Source of the DNA: Cinclus cinclus
Taxonomy: Eukaryota; Chordata; Aves; Passeriformes; Cinclidae
Assembly (NCBI RefSeq): GCF_963662255.1
Contig: NC_085055.1
Coordinates: 3,589,102 to 3,653,101, forward strand
Direction of reading: 5' to 3'
Length of the DNA: 64,000 nucleotides
A program made the translations under genes and the position numbers. The notes below the pieces were generated by a model. The model ran no database searches and was not told the DNA's origin. It saw nothing but the letters and a program-made list of their open reading frames with translations. Numbering within the stretch: the first letter of the stretch is position 1; the number at the start of each line of letters is the position of its first letter. Below are positions 23,695-35,160 of the stretch, piece by piece.

Positions 23695-26120
23695 TCCTGG
23701 AGCAGTGTAGGGGAGGTAGAGCTGTAATATACCCACTCCTTAGATTTTGCTGTGCTTCCAAGCAGTGCTGCCACAGGGATCTGCTGCAGGTGAGCTGGAG
23801 AAGCTCCAGGCATCAGTGTGAGCCAGCAGAGTCAGCAAGTGCTCATTAATCATCCTGACCTGCTCGGTCCTTGCAGCCCTTCTGTGGTTTCCAGGGCTCT
23901 CTGAGCTGCACCTTGTCCCTCTGCAAACAGAATTAAAGAAGCAGCTGTTCACAGAGAGCAATTTCCTGGGAGAAGAAGTATCTTAAGTGTGGAAATGCAA
24001 TTTTTTTTCAGCACACAGTAGAAAAATAGTGTATTCAGGTCAACAATTCACTGGGAGAAATTTCTTGAGAAGGCAGTCTCCTTGGCTTTGAGTGATGCAG
24101 CTTTGCAACCACTGCATTCTGCAGTGTAAGCTTGCAAGACCTCAAATGTGTTGGTTTTGCTCAGCACATCACATGTATTAATAATTAAAGTTGGATTTCA
24201 AGGGACAACTGGGCTTTGATATGCAGCTCCTCTGCCTCCTCCCTCTTCTGTTCATTAGGGACCTTTGGAGTGAGAGGAAAAGGGAGAGATTTTCATTCCA
24301 GTTTTGCTTTGCATAGTGAAAGGGCAGTTTTTGAACTGCAGTAACAAATTTGTTTTTTCATTGGTCTTGCTGATTGGATTAGCAGTACTGCTGGCTTTAT
24401 TACCCCTGATTAAAGTCAGGGCACTGGGGATCTGACAAATGAATTCTGTCTGTAGTTCACCCAGCACACACTGTTTAATCCTGTTGATTGCAAGGCTTAC
24501 CAAAATTGTTTAGTCACAAAGCTAGCTCTGTAAGTCAGCAAGGAGAAAAAAGGTAAATAAAAGATGACTCAGGAGGAAATGTGTTTGCAAGTTATATAGA
24601 CTTATATAAGCTCTACTGAAAGTCCAGAAAATCAGAGTGTTAAAAAGTTAGAGCTCTGGGAGACCTTCCAGTCCTCTGGTCCATGCCTGTACTGATGCTG
24701 GATTATTTTCTGTGCTGTACATCTTTTAAACATTACAGGAGGGAGATGATGTCTGAGTAGTCTGCTCATGGAAATTACTCAGTGCTAAAAACAAAAATAA
24801 GAGCAGTACATATTTCACTGCTTTCTGTGTTCCTTGGACCTCAGATCTCCTAAATGTAGAGGAATGATTACATTATTTTGCTTCCATAAACATTTTTTTT
24901 CCCGTAAGACTGAATACAGTAATGACTCTTTACTAACAGTGTTAGTGGTAGAAAAATTACTAAGCTCCTGTTTTTGGTTATAATTACCTGTGGGATTTGT
25001 GGTTTCCATTGTTCCCTAAATGCTTTGTCTGCAGCCCTTAATTTCTGCCACAGTTTTCAGGCTGCAGCCCTGCTTGGCTCCCACCTTGTGCTGTCAAGCA
25101 ATTAGGCAGAATGAAGCCAGATTTTGTGGTGATCCTTCTGCACTGCCAAGGTTTTTGCAGTGCACTGTTCAGCCTGGCCTCCTAGTCCCTGCTCCTGGCT
25201 TCTCCTGCTCTTTCACTGCAAGAGAGTTTGGTTTGGGTGGAGTTTTTCAGAGTTTTGTTCTGCCAGCCTTTGGGAATCGTGAGGAGGAAAGACAGGTCCA
25301 AGCAGGGGCAGAAGAATAAAAGCTGCACAGAGCAGTTGGATGCTGAGAGTGCAAGTTGTACAGCAGGGATGATGTATTCTGTGACCTCTTAAGAAAAAGC
25401 CTAGTCTTAAAATAGTTTGCCAGAGCCTAGAGGGAAATGATGAGCTTCACCTTAAAAAGTGAAGTTTGGAGTCCCTGTCATTCTGCAAGTGAAGGTCATG
25501 ACTGGTCATTCCTGCATGGAGCGTGTTTGTGCTCTCCTGCAGTGAAAACTGGGAGGTGCATGTGAGCTTTTAAAGGCTTGGTTGTTGACCCCGCTCAGGA
25601 TTGAGAGTTGGTCTTGACTTTTCAGTGTTGCTGCTTAATTCAGTACAGTAACATTGGAAATCTGTTGGAAAATACTAAATTAATTTTGACTGTAAATGGA
25701 AGTTATGTAAATGAGATGTGATAAATCAAAGTTTTGGTTTTTTTTTTAAAGGATGTAATTTGTACTGAATAATCTTGGAGTGAGCTTTGTGGATTTGGAA
25801 GCCGAATATTACAATTTCAATGTGGCAGAAATATGTTTTGGTGGGAATTAATTCCTGAGTAACAGAATTATGTTTGTCTACTCAGCCTCTCTTCTCTCCA
25901 AGGCTTATCCTCCTTCCCAGTTTTACATTTGGATAAAGTCCGAATGAGAAAACTCTGGATTGCACTGCAGATCCCCAAGTAACTCAGGGAACCCAGTTCT
26001 GCTGCAATCCTTCCCTAGCTCTCTGCTGGAACAGGTCATGGGAAGTCTCTGAGTACACAAATAGAGGGATGATGTGTTTGTCTCTCTAATCCTCTGACTT
26101 TTGGTGAGAAAAGATTTGCA
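23695..26120. other. Unique noncoding sequence
   Basis: No gene is recognisable. Open frames are below 100 codons. A segment at 24629-24690 (GGGAGACCTTCCAGTCCTCT) vaguely resembles an antisense CR1 end but is too diverged to call. Otherwise I see only AT-rich unique sequence. Confidence 0.6.
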
Positions 26121-26180
26121 GATTCACAGAATCATTAAGGTTAACAAAGACATTAAAAAAAATCACTGATTCCAACCTTA
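26121..26180 (-). repeat. Short CR1 3' remnant, antisense
   Basis: GATTCACAGAATCATTAAGG followed by an AAAGACATT word and GATTCCAACCTTA matches the extreme 3' end of CR1 read backwards: an AATCACAGAATCATTAAGGT word, an AAAGACC word and a GTCCAACC word. An A-rich slippage of eight residues interrupts it. Only about 60 bp are recognisable. Confidence 0.7.
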
Positions 26181-29100
26181 TGTATTTATAATTTGCTGTG
26201 CGGCTTGGCCAGATGTGCAGAACCAAAATCCCACTATGGACCAAAAAATCCAGGAGAGTTTTTAAGCACAGCAGTTTCTCTTGGTGTTTGGATTTGTGTC
26301 ATGCTGTGGGGACAGGCTCTTCTGCCCCTCTCTGTGTCCTCTCCAGGTGAGAGCTGTGGCAAAGCTGGTAGGAATGAGCTGCCTCTGCTTCCTCAGCAGC
26401 TCCTGCCTGCTTAATAATCCTGCAAAAACAAAGCAGGAGAGCTGGGAGCATCTCTGCTCCTGTTGAGGTGGGTGGTGGAGTTTCCCAGCAAGGTTGTTTT
26501 CACCCCTGCTTTGTCATCCTTTTCCCATTGCTTCTCCCTGTCATGTTTGGGGGCTTGGCTTCTGTATTTTTGTTAATAAATTGAAAATACACAGTGACTT
26601 TCAAATCTTGTTAAATGATGTTTGGGTTGCCTCATAAAACAAGATAATTGTGCAATCACAAAATGGTTTAAACATCTGATTTGGATTAGAAACAAAAATG
26701 CTGTGTAATTGCTCTCTGAAACTTGTAACTCACATGAAATGGGTGTTATCAGGCAGATGCTCTTTTATTCACTCAGAATCTCTGGCTCCTAAGTGCCAGG
26801 ATAAGTGAAACATGCTCAATTAGCTCAGTAGGCTGTGGCTAATCCTCTGCCCAGCCTCTGGCTCCCAGGTACAGCTCTGCTGTGGCTCCTGACAGTCTCC
26901 TCAGGCACCTGATGGTGTTACACCAGTGCACCGAGCTCGGGGTGCAGGACAGAAAAAAGGTAAGTTGGGGAACACACCTCCTACAACTGCCCCCTGAAAA
27001 TGAGAATTTTTAAATGGTATAGCTGTGTAAAACCACTCACACCTTGCTAGGGAGCTGCTTAGCTGGAAACCTCTCAACAAGACTATAAAGATTTTTAAAA
27101 TCTGAATTCTTTCAGGAGTTAAACCCAGCTTAATTTGTTTGCTGTCCCAAAATTTAAACCATGCATTTTTGTGCATGCTTTCCCTTAGCTTTCGGACCTG
27201 TTTGCACGTTCTAAAATAAATTAAGTAACATTTCCTAGGGAAGGGCTGCAAACTTGCCAAGTGAATGCCACCTCTTCCACCAATCTGAGAGCAAATCCCA
27301 AAGAAACTTTAGCCTTTAAGTAGGATGTGAGGGGGCTGTTGTCAGGTCTGAATGGGTCATCCTGATAAAGTACAGTTCCAGCAGTCCTGAAATCTCTCTT
27401 CTGAGAGACTCTCAAGTGCTTGGGAGTTCTTGGTGGAGTAGGAAGTTAGAGACAACTGGGAAAAAAAAAAATCTTTGCTAACCAGAGTGTGTTTTGGCAT
27501 TTCCTGCATGTTAGTGGCTTTCCCTTGTGCTGTTACATGTCCTCTTGTTGCCAGGCCTTCAAGTCTTTCTTTAAGCCCAAGCTGAGGCAGAAATTGCTTT
27601 TTAAGGTAGTGTGAGCAGGGATTGTTTCTCTCAAAGGCCAAACCCTGGATGTAAAAGGATAGTGGTAGGTTTTAAATCCAAAACTCGGTTCTTATTGCCC
27701 TTCAATGATGTGTTAACCAGCTAAGAATGGGATGTTTAATTTGTCTGGATAAATTTCCCTTGAGGATTCAAATTCAAAAACTCATCTCCCAGCTCCCTGT
27801 TGCTGATTGCTGGCAGATTTTTCCTTCTATCATTTTGTCACTAATATAAGAAGAAATTAATATCCTCAAACGTAAACTTTTTATTGCATGGATGGGACCA
27901 CATTCTTTCAAGTTAATTTTCTTAGTGGTACCTCAGCTCCTAAAGGCATCATGCATGAGTCTAAAAAAGAGAATTGCAGAAATGGTGACTGAGGTTTGCA
28001 TTACTCACCATTCTGAATAAAACACAGGCCTGAGCTGCAGAGGCACTGAAACAGCACAAAGGGTGCATGTAGACATCTCTGTCTTCTGCAGAGAAGCTTC
28101 CAGGAATCCTCCAGGAGAGCTGTAAAATCCTGTTGCTGAATTAATTAATTGCTAGGAAAGGGAAGTTTAAGTCATAAAAGCAAATTAAAACCATAGCCAG
28201 CATACCATGAAGCACCTTCTAATTTTATCAGAAACACTGATCATACTTAGAAGCATTTATGGGATCGTTTTTCAAGTAAAATTATGACAAACAGAAAATA
28301 GAAGCCATGTGCAAGCAGGACTTCCAAACTAATTTTAGGAGAATATAACAATGAGCAAATCCCAAGGTGCAGCATGAGACTGTAAAGGGATTGTAACTTG
28401 TGTAGTTGACAGTCTGAGAATCCATGTGCAGTCATCCTGAAATATTGTTAAATTAACTTAAAGTTGCCTCATGACAAAAATTGATTTTTTTTCCTCCTTA
28501 TCAGACTTATCTTTCCTACAGGAGAAAAAAAGCCACTATCATATTTGTTGCATTTAAAGTGTGCCTAGGCACTTTGAAATCTAGTTCTGGATTAAAATGA
28601 CTTAGGGTTGGACACAGCTTTGTTTCTGGTCAAAACTGAATTTGCCAGCTGAAATTTTGATGGCTTTTTAGGGGTCTGCTCTGACTGTGCTGGACAGATC
28701 TACTGAGGACAGCTGGGGCTGTGCTGTGCAGGAATGTTGGACTCCTGGTTCTCTTTAACCTGCACAGGATCTCTGACACAGACAGGAGATCATGGAAATA
28801 CGGCATTGCCTTGCAGGACCTGTTTAATTTAAAAAAAAATCTAAAAATAACCTGTGTGCACTTGTACTGGGCTAATGGGGGAATTTAGCCTTTCCAGCAA
28901 ATTTGGCAGTGGAATTAGGCCAAATCTTAGAAATGCTCTGTCTAGTGCAGTGTCACAGCTGCAGGGCACTGGAGGTGGGAGCTGCAGGGTCTGTCCCTTG
29001 GCACCAGGGCTGGGGCTGGCTTGCTTTAACATTCCTCACTGCCACAAGGTGAATTTCCTGGATGTGAATCCCACCTCTGGAATCAGGCTGTGAAACAGGA

Positions 29101-30690
29101 AAGTGGTTATGAATATGGTGGTTATATGAATCTGTAGCAGCTGGAGGACTGAGATAATTTTGCAGCTGATTTTTCTGAGGTTTTTAGTGCCTGATGGATT
29201 GCCTTAGAAAGAACTTAGAATGTAAAGTTTAGTTTAAGCCACTCTGCTGGTTCCTTTAACACGTTGTCTTCCTCTGGGGTGGAAGAGGAGCAACTGAATT
29301 TGAGCACAGAGCTTGATGTACTTAAGTTCATGTAAGTTGTTCTGAGGTTTGTGCAGTAAACTGTAAATTACATATCAGTATTTAAAACTCTTCCATCCAG
29401 AAGCTTTTCCTATCTTGTTAATAAGAGTAGGAAGGATTCAGGAAGTAATTTTGATAGTCATATTGTGTGCTGTGATAAGGCAGTTGCACTAATGAGGGCT
29501 GACTGAGATTCACTGATCTTGGAAAAGGTTGAGTTGGTAATTATTTCATCAGAGAGAAGATGAAACCACTTTGGGAAAAATGGTTGGTGTGGTGAGAGCT
29601 GCATTCATGGGATCACATTTTGGAGGACTTCAGCATCCTTCCTGGAGGATGGAGGGGGTTGGAAATGTGCTAAGTGGGAGAAGGGAAGGACAAGCAGCTG
29701 ATATTTGCTAAAGTAAAGAGTAATAGAAATTAAATAGGTTGAAAAATAGAAATGGGTTGTAGGGCCTGGCAGGACTTGAAAGCACAAACTGTGTTTGGGG
29801 TTTCTGACACTTGGGAGGAGCAGGGAGAGCTCTGAATGCACACAGTGTGCAGGTGTCTGGCAGCAGCCAGGGAAGGTGTGGAATTTGAGATTTCACTGTA
29901 GGTAAAACAATAAATGGAGTGCTTCAGCAAGGAGACTTAGAGCAGCACGGGCAAGACTGAAATGAGGGAATGTGCCATGGTACCAAGGCTCTGCTCACTG
30001 GGGCAGCTGAATTCTCCTCCCCTGGGAGCCCAGAGAGGCCTCTCAAACTCTCCCTTTCCTGCTAAAATGGAAAGATTTGTATTTCCTTACCTCACAGCAG
30101 TTGACAGTAAATGGAGAGATTCTCATGAAATAACACAAACCTAGGACTGGAAGAAAGTCCTGAGCCACTGACAGAATTTCCAGCTAGAGTGAGCAGATGT
30201 GTCTTATTAATCCCTCTATAAACTTGTTAAGCAATTGCTTTAAAAACCTTATGTTCTGGTATCTGTGTCTTCCTTTCAGATCTTAGTGTCATTAAATATT
30301 TTTTTTCATTGCTGTTGCTGGTAAGCCATCTGGCAGTGGACACAGATTTTTAGTTTTTCAAAGGTTTTCTTCAATTTCTCCTGTTGGTTTTGGGGTTCCT
30401 GGTTCAGTACCAGCTGCAGCTGCAAAGAAATGAAGAATTGAGGGACTCAACCACTATTAACGCTTTTATTTTATGACCAATGTGTGGGCAACACTCGTTT
30501 GAACCACAGGTTGAACTTTGACTGTCGAGATGGAAAGTTTGCATTTTCATATGTGTTTAGTAAAACACATAGTTCAGAGCACAAAATATTTATAGATCTC
30601 GGACTTGTTGAGTCAAGTCCCTGCATTTTTTTTTTTTTTTTAAAGAAATAAAGTCAGATAACTCTGGCAAGGGCAGCAATAGGAGAGGTG
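26181..30690. other. Unique noncoding sequence
   Basis: No gene is recognisable. A 91-bp open segment with canonical splice sites (26869-26959) is treated under findings. There is a double homeodomain-type AATTAATTAATT word at 28139-28150 and a T16 run at 30626-30641. The 119-codon minus-strand open frame at 26901-27260 shows no domain. Confidence 0.6.
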
Positions 30691-30750
30691 AATCACAGGA
30701 TATCAGGCTGGAAGGAGACCTCAAGAACATGGTGATCCAACCTTTCATGG
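30691..30750 (-). repeat. Short CR1 3' remnant, antisense
   Basis: AATCACAGGATATCAGGCTG continues GAAGGAGACCTCAAGAACAT and GGTGATCCAACCTTTCATGG. This follows the reverse complement of a CR1 3' end: an AATCACAGAATAT word, a GGAAGGGACCTCAAG word and a TCCAACC word. A T16 run lies about 50 bp upstream but is probably unrelated. Confidence 0.7.
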
Positions 30751-33700
30751 CAAAAACAAGCAAAATGCTCTGGTGATGATTAACAGGAATATCAAATGTG
30801 AGCAACTACAACGTTAAACAGGAAGGAAGAAAAAGCGATGTAGAACAAGGATGAAATTATGTTTGAAGATGGTATTTTGGTTGCTATGACATTTCATTTC
30901 AAGGACGTTCTGCTGTAGGTGAAATGCAAAATATTTTTAAAAATGCAGGCGGAACTCTGGATACTTTTGCACAACATGTATGGACACGTACAATTTTTCA
31001 TGGTGTGTTTTGCTGTCTATTTGCATGTAACTAAACCACAGCACATCAGTTCTGGTTTTCAGGAAAAAATCAGAAATTTCAGATTTGTGGCATTAATGAA
31101 ACACTCCTTGGTACTATCTCACTTTGTTGTATCTTAAATCCAATCCTGTCTTTCTAAGGAAAAGGGAGAGCTGTGGTTGAAGACCTTAGGCTACATTTCA
31201 GCCCCATACAGGCTTGAGTGCTGTTCTTTCTCCTCCTTTTCTCTTTCTGGTTCAAGAGGAAGCAGAAATGGCTGCTGGCCTCATCTCATTTCTCACCTCA
31301 TCTTTTAACTGGATATTTTATGTAAGTTCATTTTTACTTGTGCTGGTGAAGGTCACACTCCTCTCTGATGTCATTAACTGCGTGGCACTTCTGACCAGCC
31401 TTCATTTCTGTAATGAATCTCAAAAAATGCCAGCTGGAATGTGGGATGAAGTCCTTTTGCTGTCCTTCTGTGTTTGCATGTTTGTTTTGTGGGGACTGTA
31501 ATTACTGTCTCTGCTTTCTTTGTTTACAAGGTCAAGGTATGACCCGTTTCCACCTTGCCTTTCTGGTTGGAATTGCAGCTCCAGCAGTTAAGGTTGATAT
31601 TAGATATATCTGCTTCCCCTTCAACAGCTTTGAGAGCAGAGATGCCAGCTGAACAGATATCAAGTTCTGTTGATGCCACTCTTTCTTCAGGCCACTTTGA
31701 GTCACTCCCCAGACAAACATTTCCATCCCAATGATTTGTATGTGGTTTCTATCAGCGTAGCAAATTTCTGCTTGTATTTGTATTCTATTTTGATGCATTT
31801 AATTGAGGAAGAATTTGCTATAAGTGTAATTCTACACCAAAAAAAAAAAGAGTATTTTTGTGCTTCAGGCTGCATCAGTTTGTTAAGCATCCTGTCTGCC
31901 ATTTGGACTTTGGATCCTCTCATCCAAACTAACTTGCAGACTGACACCAGACTTCCAAGAAAGTCTTGGTGTGAGCCATGCTGCCTCTACCCTGGAGCTG
32001 TGAATTGTACAGCTGCGCTGATCCTCTGTATTTACAAAATGATCAATGTGAAAGAAGAGACATCCCTGTGGCAGCTGCTGCTGTTCTGGGTTCCTGGCCA
32101 GGATGGCAGCAGAAGAGCACATCAGCATCCTTGGTGCCATACGGCTTGAGACTGTTGTGTCGCACACCATGTGCAAGATGAGAGAGAATAATTTCAGCTG
32201 AGTATTTAGGGAAGGCTGCTGGGTATTTTAGGTGCCTCTGTGTCCTCATCTTGACCCTTTCTCTGCAGTGTGTCTGCTTAGTTAAATCTTGTCAGCATGA
32301 AGGTTTGCGACACAAGCCCTTCCTATATCGATAAATTAGTCTTGTGAGAATATTACTCCAGTGATTGATTTTACCCTGTGTCTCCCTCTCACCATCTCTC
32401 CTTCCTGTTGTGAGCAGGCTTTACATCCCGACATCCCCTTGAAGTGTCTTCACAAATGACTGAATTAACTTTCTTTTGTGAGCCTTATCCTGTGTGTTAG
32501 ACGAGGCTGATGTTGGTGAAGCTGCTTTCTAGTTAAGCACTCGCATTTAATATCAAATGCCCCTTTTTAAATGCAAACAAAACATATTCTGCCAAAACAA
32601 AAACAAAGGCTGTTAAGGAAAGACCAGGCACACAGGGCTTGCCTGCTGTTCAGAAGTTACTTTTTATTTTTTTTTTTCCACTGTGAACTCCTGTCAAAGC
32701 CTAGAATCCATGAAAGTAAAAAAGAGCCTTGATTCACTTCTCATGCCCTTGGGGAATATAGATGGCAAAAAAAAGATTTAAAATTCTGATCCAGCTGCTT
32801 CAGAAACATGGCATCCAAGATAAATCATTCTCACTCCACAGCAGCAAGAGAACTTTTGCACTGAAGTTATTCCTTTTGAACTTGGGAGGGGTGTGCAACA
32901 CCAGTGTCTCGAGCCACTGGCACCGAGCAAACGCCGTCGCCTTCCTGGCTCGGGCTCGTCACAGCAGCTGTCAGCCTGCTGCCTGTCCTCTGCTATTGAT
33001 CACTTGACTGGAAAACGAGAAGATCATTAAGAGTCTGCAATTTAATAGGGCATTGTTTAAAAAACAAGGCAAGGGCCTAGATGGAAAGGGTTCCTGGTGG
33101 AAATCACCTGGAGATTGGATGTTTCACTTAACTGCAGATTTGCCTCATAAATCTTAACAGTTCTGTTCCGTACTGAGTGAATTTAGTGTCAGCAAATTTT
33201 AAAACTCTGTCTGAAGTGTCTAATGAATTTATAAGCCACTAGAGAAGATAGGATGCTTTGCTTGCAGCATGGAGCTTAATTTGATATTCAAGGTCAGCAC
33301 ATCAAACTTCTTAATCAGGGCCATAACGAGGAGAACATTCCTGCTCATGAAAAGGAGCAACAAATAGGATCAGTGCAAAAAGGAGCATTTACACAGCTGA
33401 TTAGCATGTTCTTGTTTTAGTCTCCTGTCAGAGTAGAACCAAAATTCTTGCATGCTCTTTTGTTTAACTGGTGCATTAAAATGCAAAAAAAGTTTCCAAG
33501 GGATTGGTAAATGGCTCTGAAACCACACCATCCCACTTTATTAGCAAGGTGACAGTGTTCTGGTGCCCTACATTTCAAATGGAAAATCTGAAGCCTTCCA
33601 GTCTTAATGTATTAAATGCTCTCTTAAACTGGGCTGCAGTAGAAGCAGAGCACAGGGAAGGAACTTTGAGGAGAGCTCTGCAAAGGAGCTGGGAGCTGCT

Positions 33701-35120
33701 TTGGGGAATTAGTGAAGGTATTCTGTTTATATTAGCAAATGAAGATAAGAACTCCTCAGTTCTTTCACAGCAGAGTTAAAATCTCAGTCCTTAGGGCACT
33801 CTTTTCGATAGAAAAACACTCTGATGCTTTAATAATTTTATTTGTACAGCTGATAACAGGAATTGCTTCTGTCTTCACAAGCTGATGTCCAAGAGTTGAA
33901 GCAATAGTGTTCAAGTATAGCTGCTTTCTCTGAGTGCTTCAGGCATTTGACCTTCACTTTGCCCTTCAGCTGGGTGTTTTTGGCTCTGCATCTGCAGACA
34001 GCACAAGCGGAATGTCCAGAATTATTTCAGGCTGAGATACTGTCAATATGTCATAAACTACAGCCCTACTGGGGAGTTTTAAAATTCCTTCCAACACATA
34101 ATGGATATATCTGTTTAAACACTTCTTAAAATTCTGAGGAGACAGACAAATCCGGCAGAAAATCAATAGGGTGTTGCTAGTGGCTCTATTATTTATTAAT
34201 TTCAGCCCCATCCAGGACTGCTAGGTGAATACCAAAGGCCAGGATTATTTTTTTTTTTTAGTACATTATGAAGATAATATCGTTTGGGGGTGGGAGGATA
34301 ATTTGAAAGTCTTTTATCAGATAAATACCTCCAGAGGGTCCATCAACTCAACTCCATTCCTTTTGAAGTCTGGGGTTCATTTTAGAGTAAAACCTGGGTA
34401 TATACATTAATATTTCCATGGATTTCTGTAGAGTTACTTTTCTTCACAGTGTTTTATTTTCTCTGAAATTAGAATATGTAACCTTTGGTGTGATCCTTGT
34501 GTCCATGGTGTTCTGTAATCTTTCTAGGAAATGAAGTGAAAAGTCTGATATATAGAAATACTTCCTTTCCCTCACTGGGCTATCTAGTGTGCCTTATAAA
34601 TAAAGATTTAAGAAAAGCTGCTGCAGTAAGTATATTTATATTGACAATAAATCTATTTTATCACAGAACAAGCTATTATTGCTCATCGTGGGTGTCCACT
34701 ATAAATTGGTAATAGCTTGGGGCAGCTTCTCCATGGCAAATTGTGATTATGAAGGTATTAAAGCCAGGCACTCTGTTCAGAGAAACTAAGTGGTGATGTC
34801 TCCATCTGACTTGCAGATCTATTTCCTGCAGGTATTAATGGTCCAGCCTTCTGATGGAAGAAGCAGAAATAGGTTCTGTTTTCTGACTAGCTCCTGGAAA
34901 TGGAGCTTTTCTAGGGCTAAGCAAATCCACCCATCCTTCTTGGGAAAGCTCTGTTAGCAGGATCTTTCAAGGCCAGTAATACATTCGGCATAAAGAAAAA
35001 AATTGATAATGCTTTTAGATTCAAAATGAAATTGCTATGCTGTTGAAAACCAGTGTGAGGAAGCCAATAAACTGATCCAGGTAAACCTAAAGATCTCCTG
35101 GGAGTGGGACAATGTCCTGG

Positions 35121-35160
35121 ACCATTCAAAAAAGTACTGAACCATTCAATAAAGTACAGG
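35121..35160 (+). repeat. 20-bp tandem duplication, two copies
   Basis: ACCATTCAAAAAAGTACTGA is followed at once by ACCATTCAATAAAGTACAGG; 17 of 20 positions match. This is a simple local duplication in unique sequence, with no known repeat family involved. Confidence 0.85.

Noticed and set aside
24629..24690. Possible antisense CR1 remnant
   Set aside because: Only scattered words (GGGAGACCTTCCAG, CTGGTCCATGCC) resemble CR1; too diverged to separate from chance.
31257..31321. 65-bp segment with strong polypyrimidine acceptor and a GTAAGT donor
   Set aside because: It is very short and unrecognised, and exon-like signals of this quality are common by chance in T-rich sequence.
31670..32149. 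159-codon plus-strand open frame
   Set aside because: Hydrophobic residues come from T-rich DNA, an A10 run encodes lysines in the middle, and no family is recognisable.
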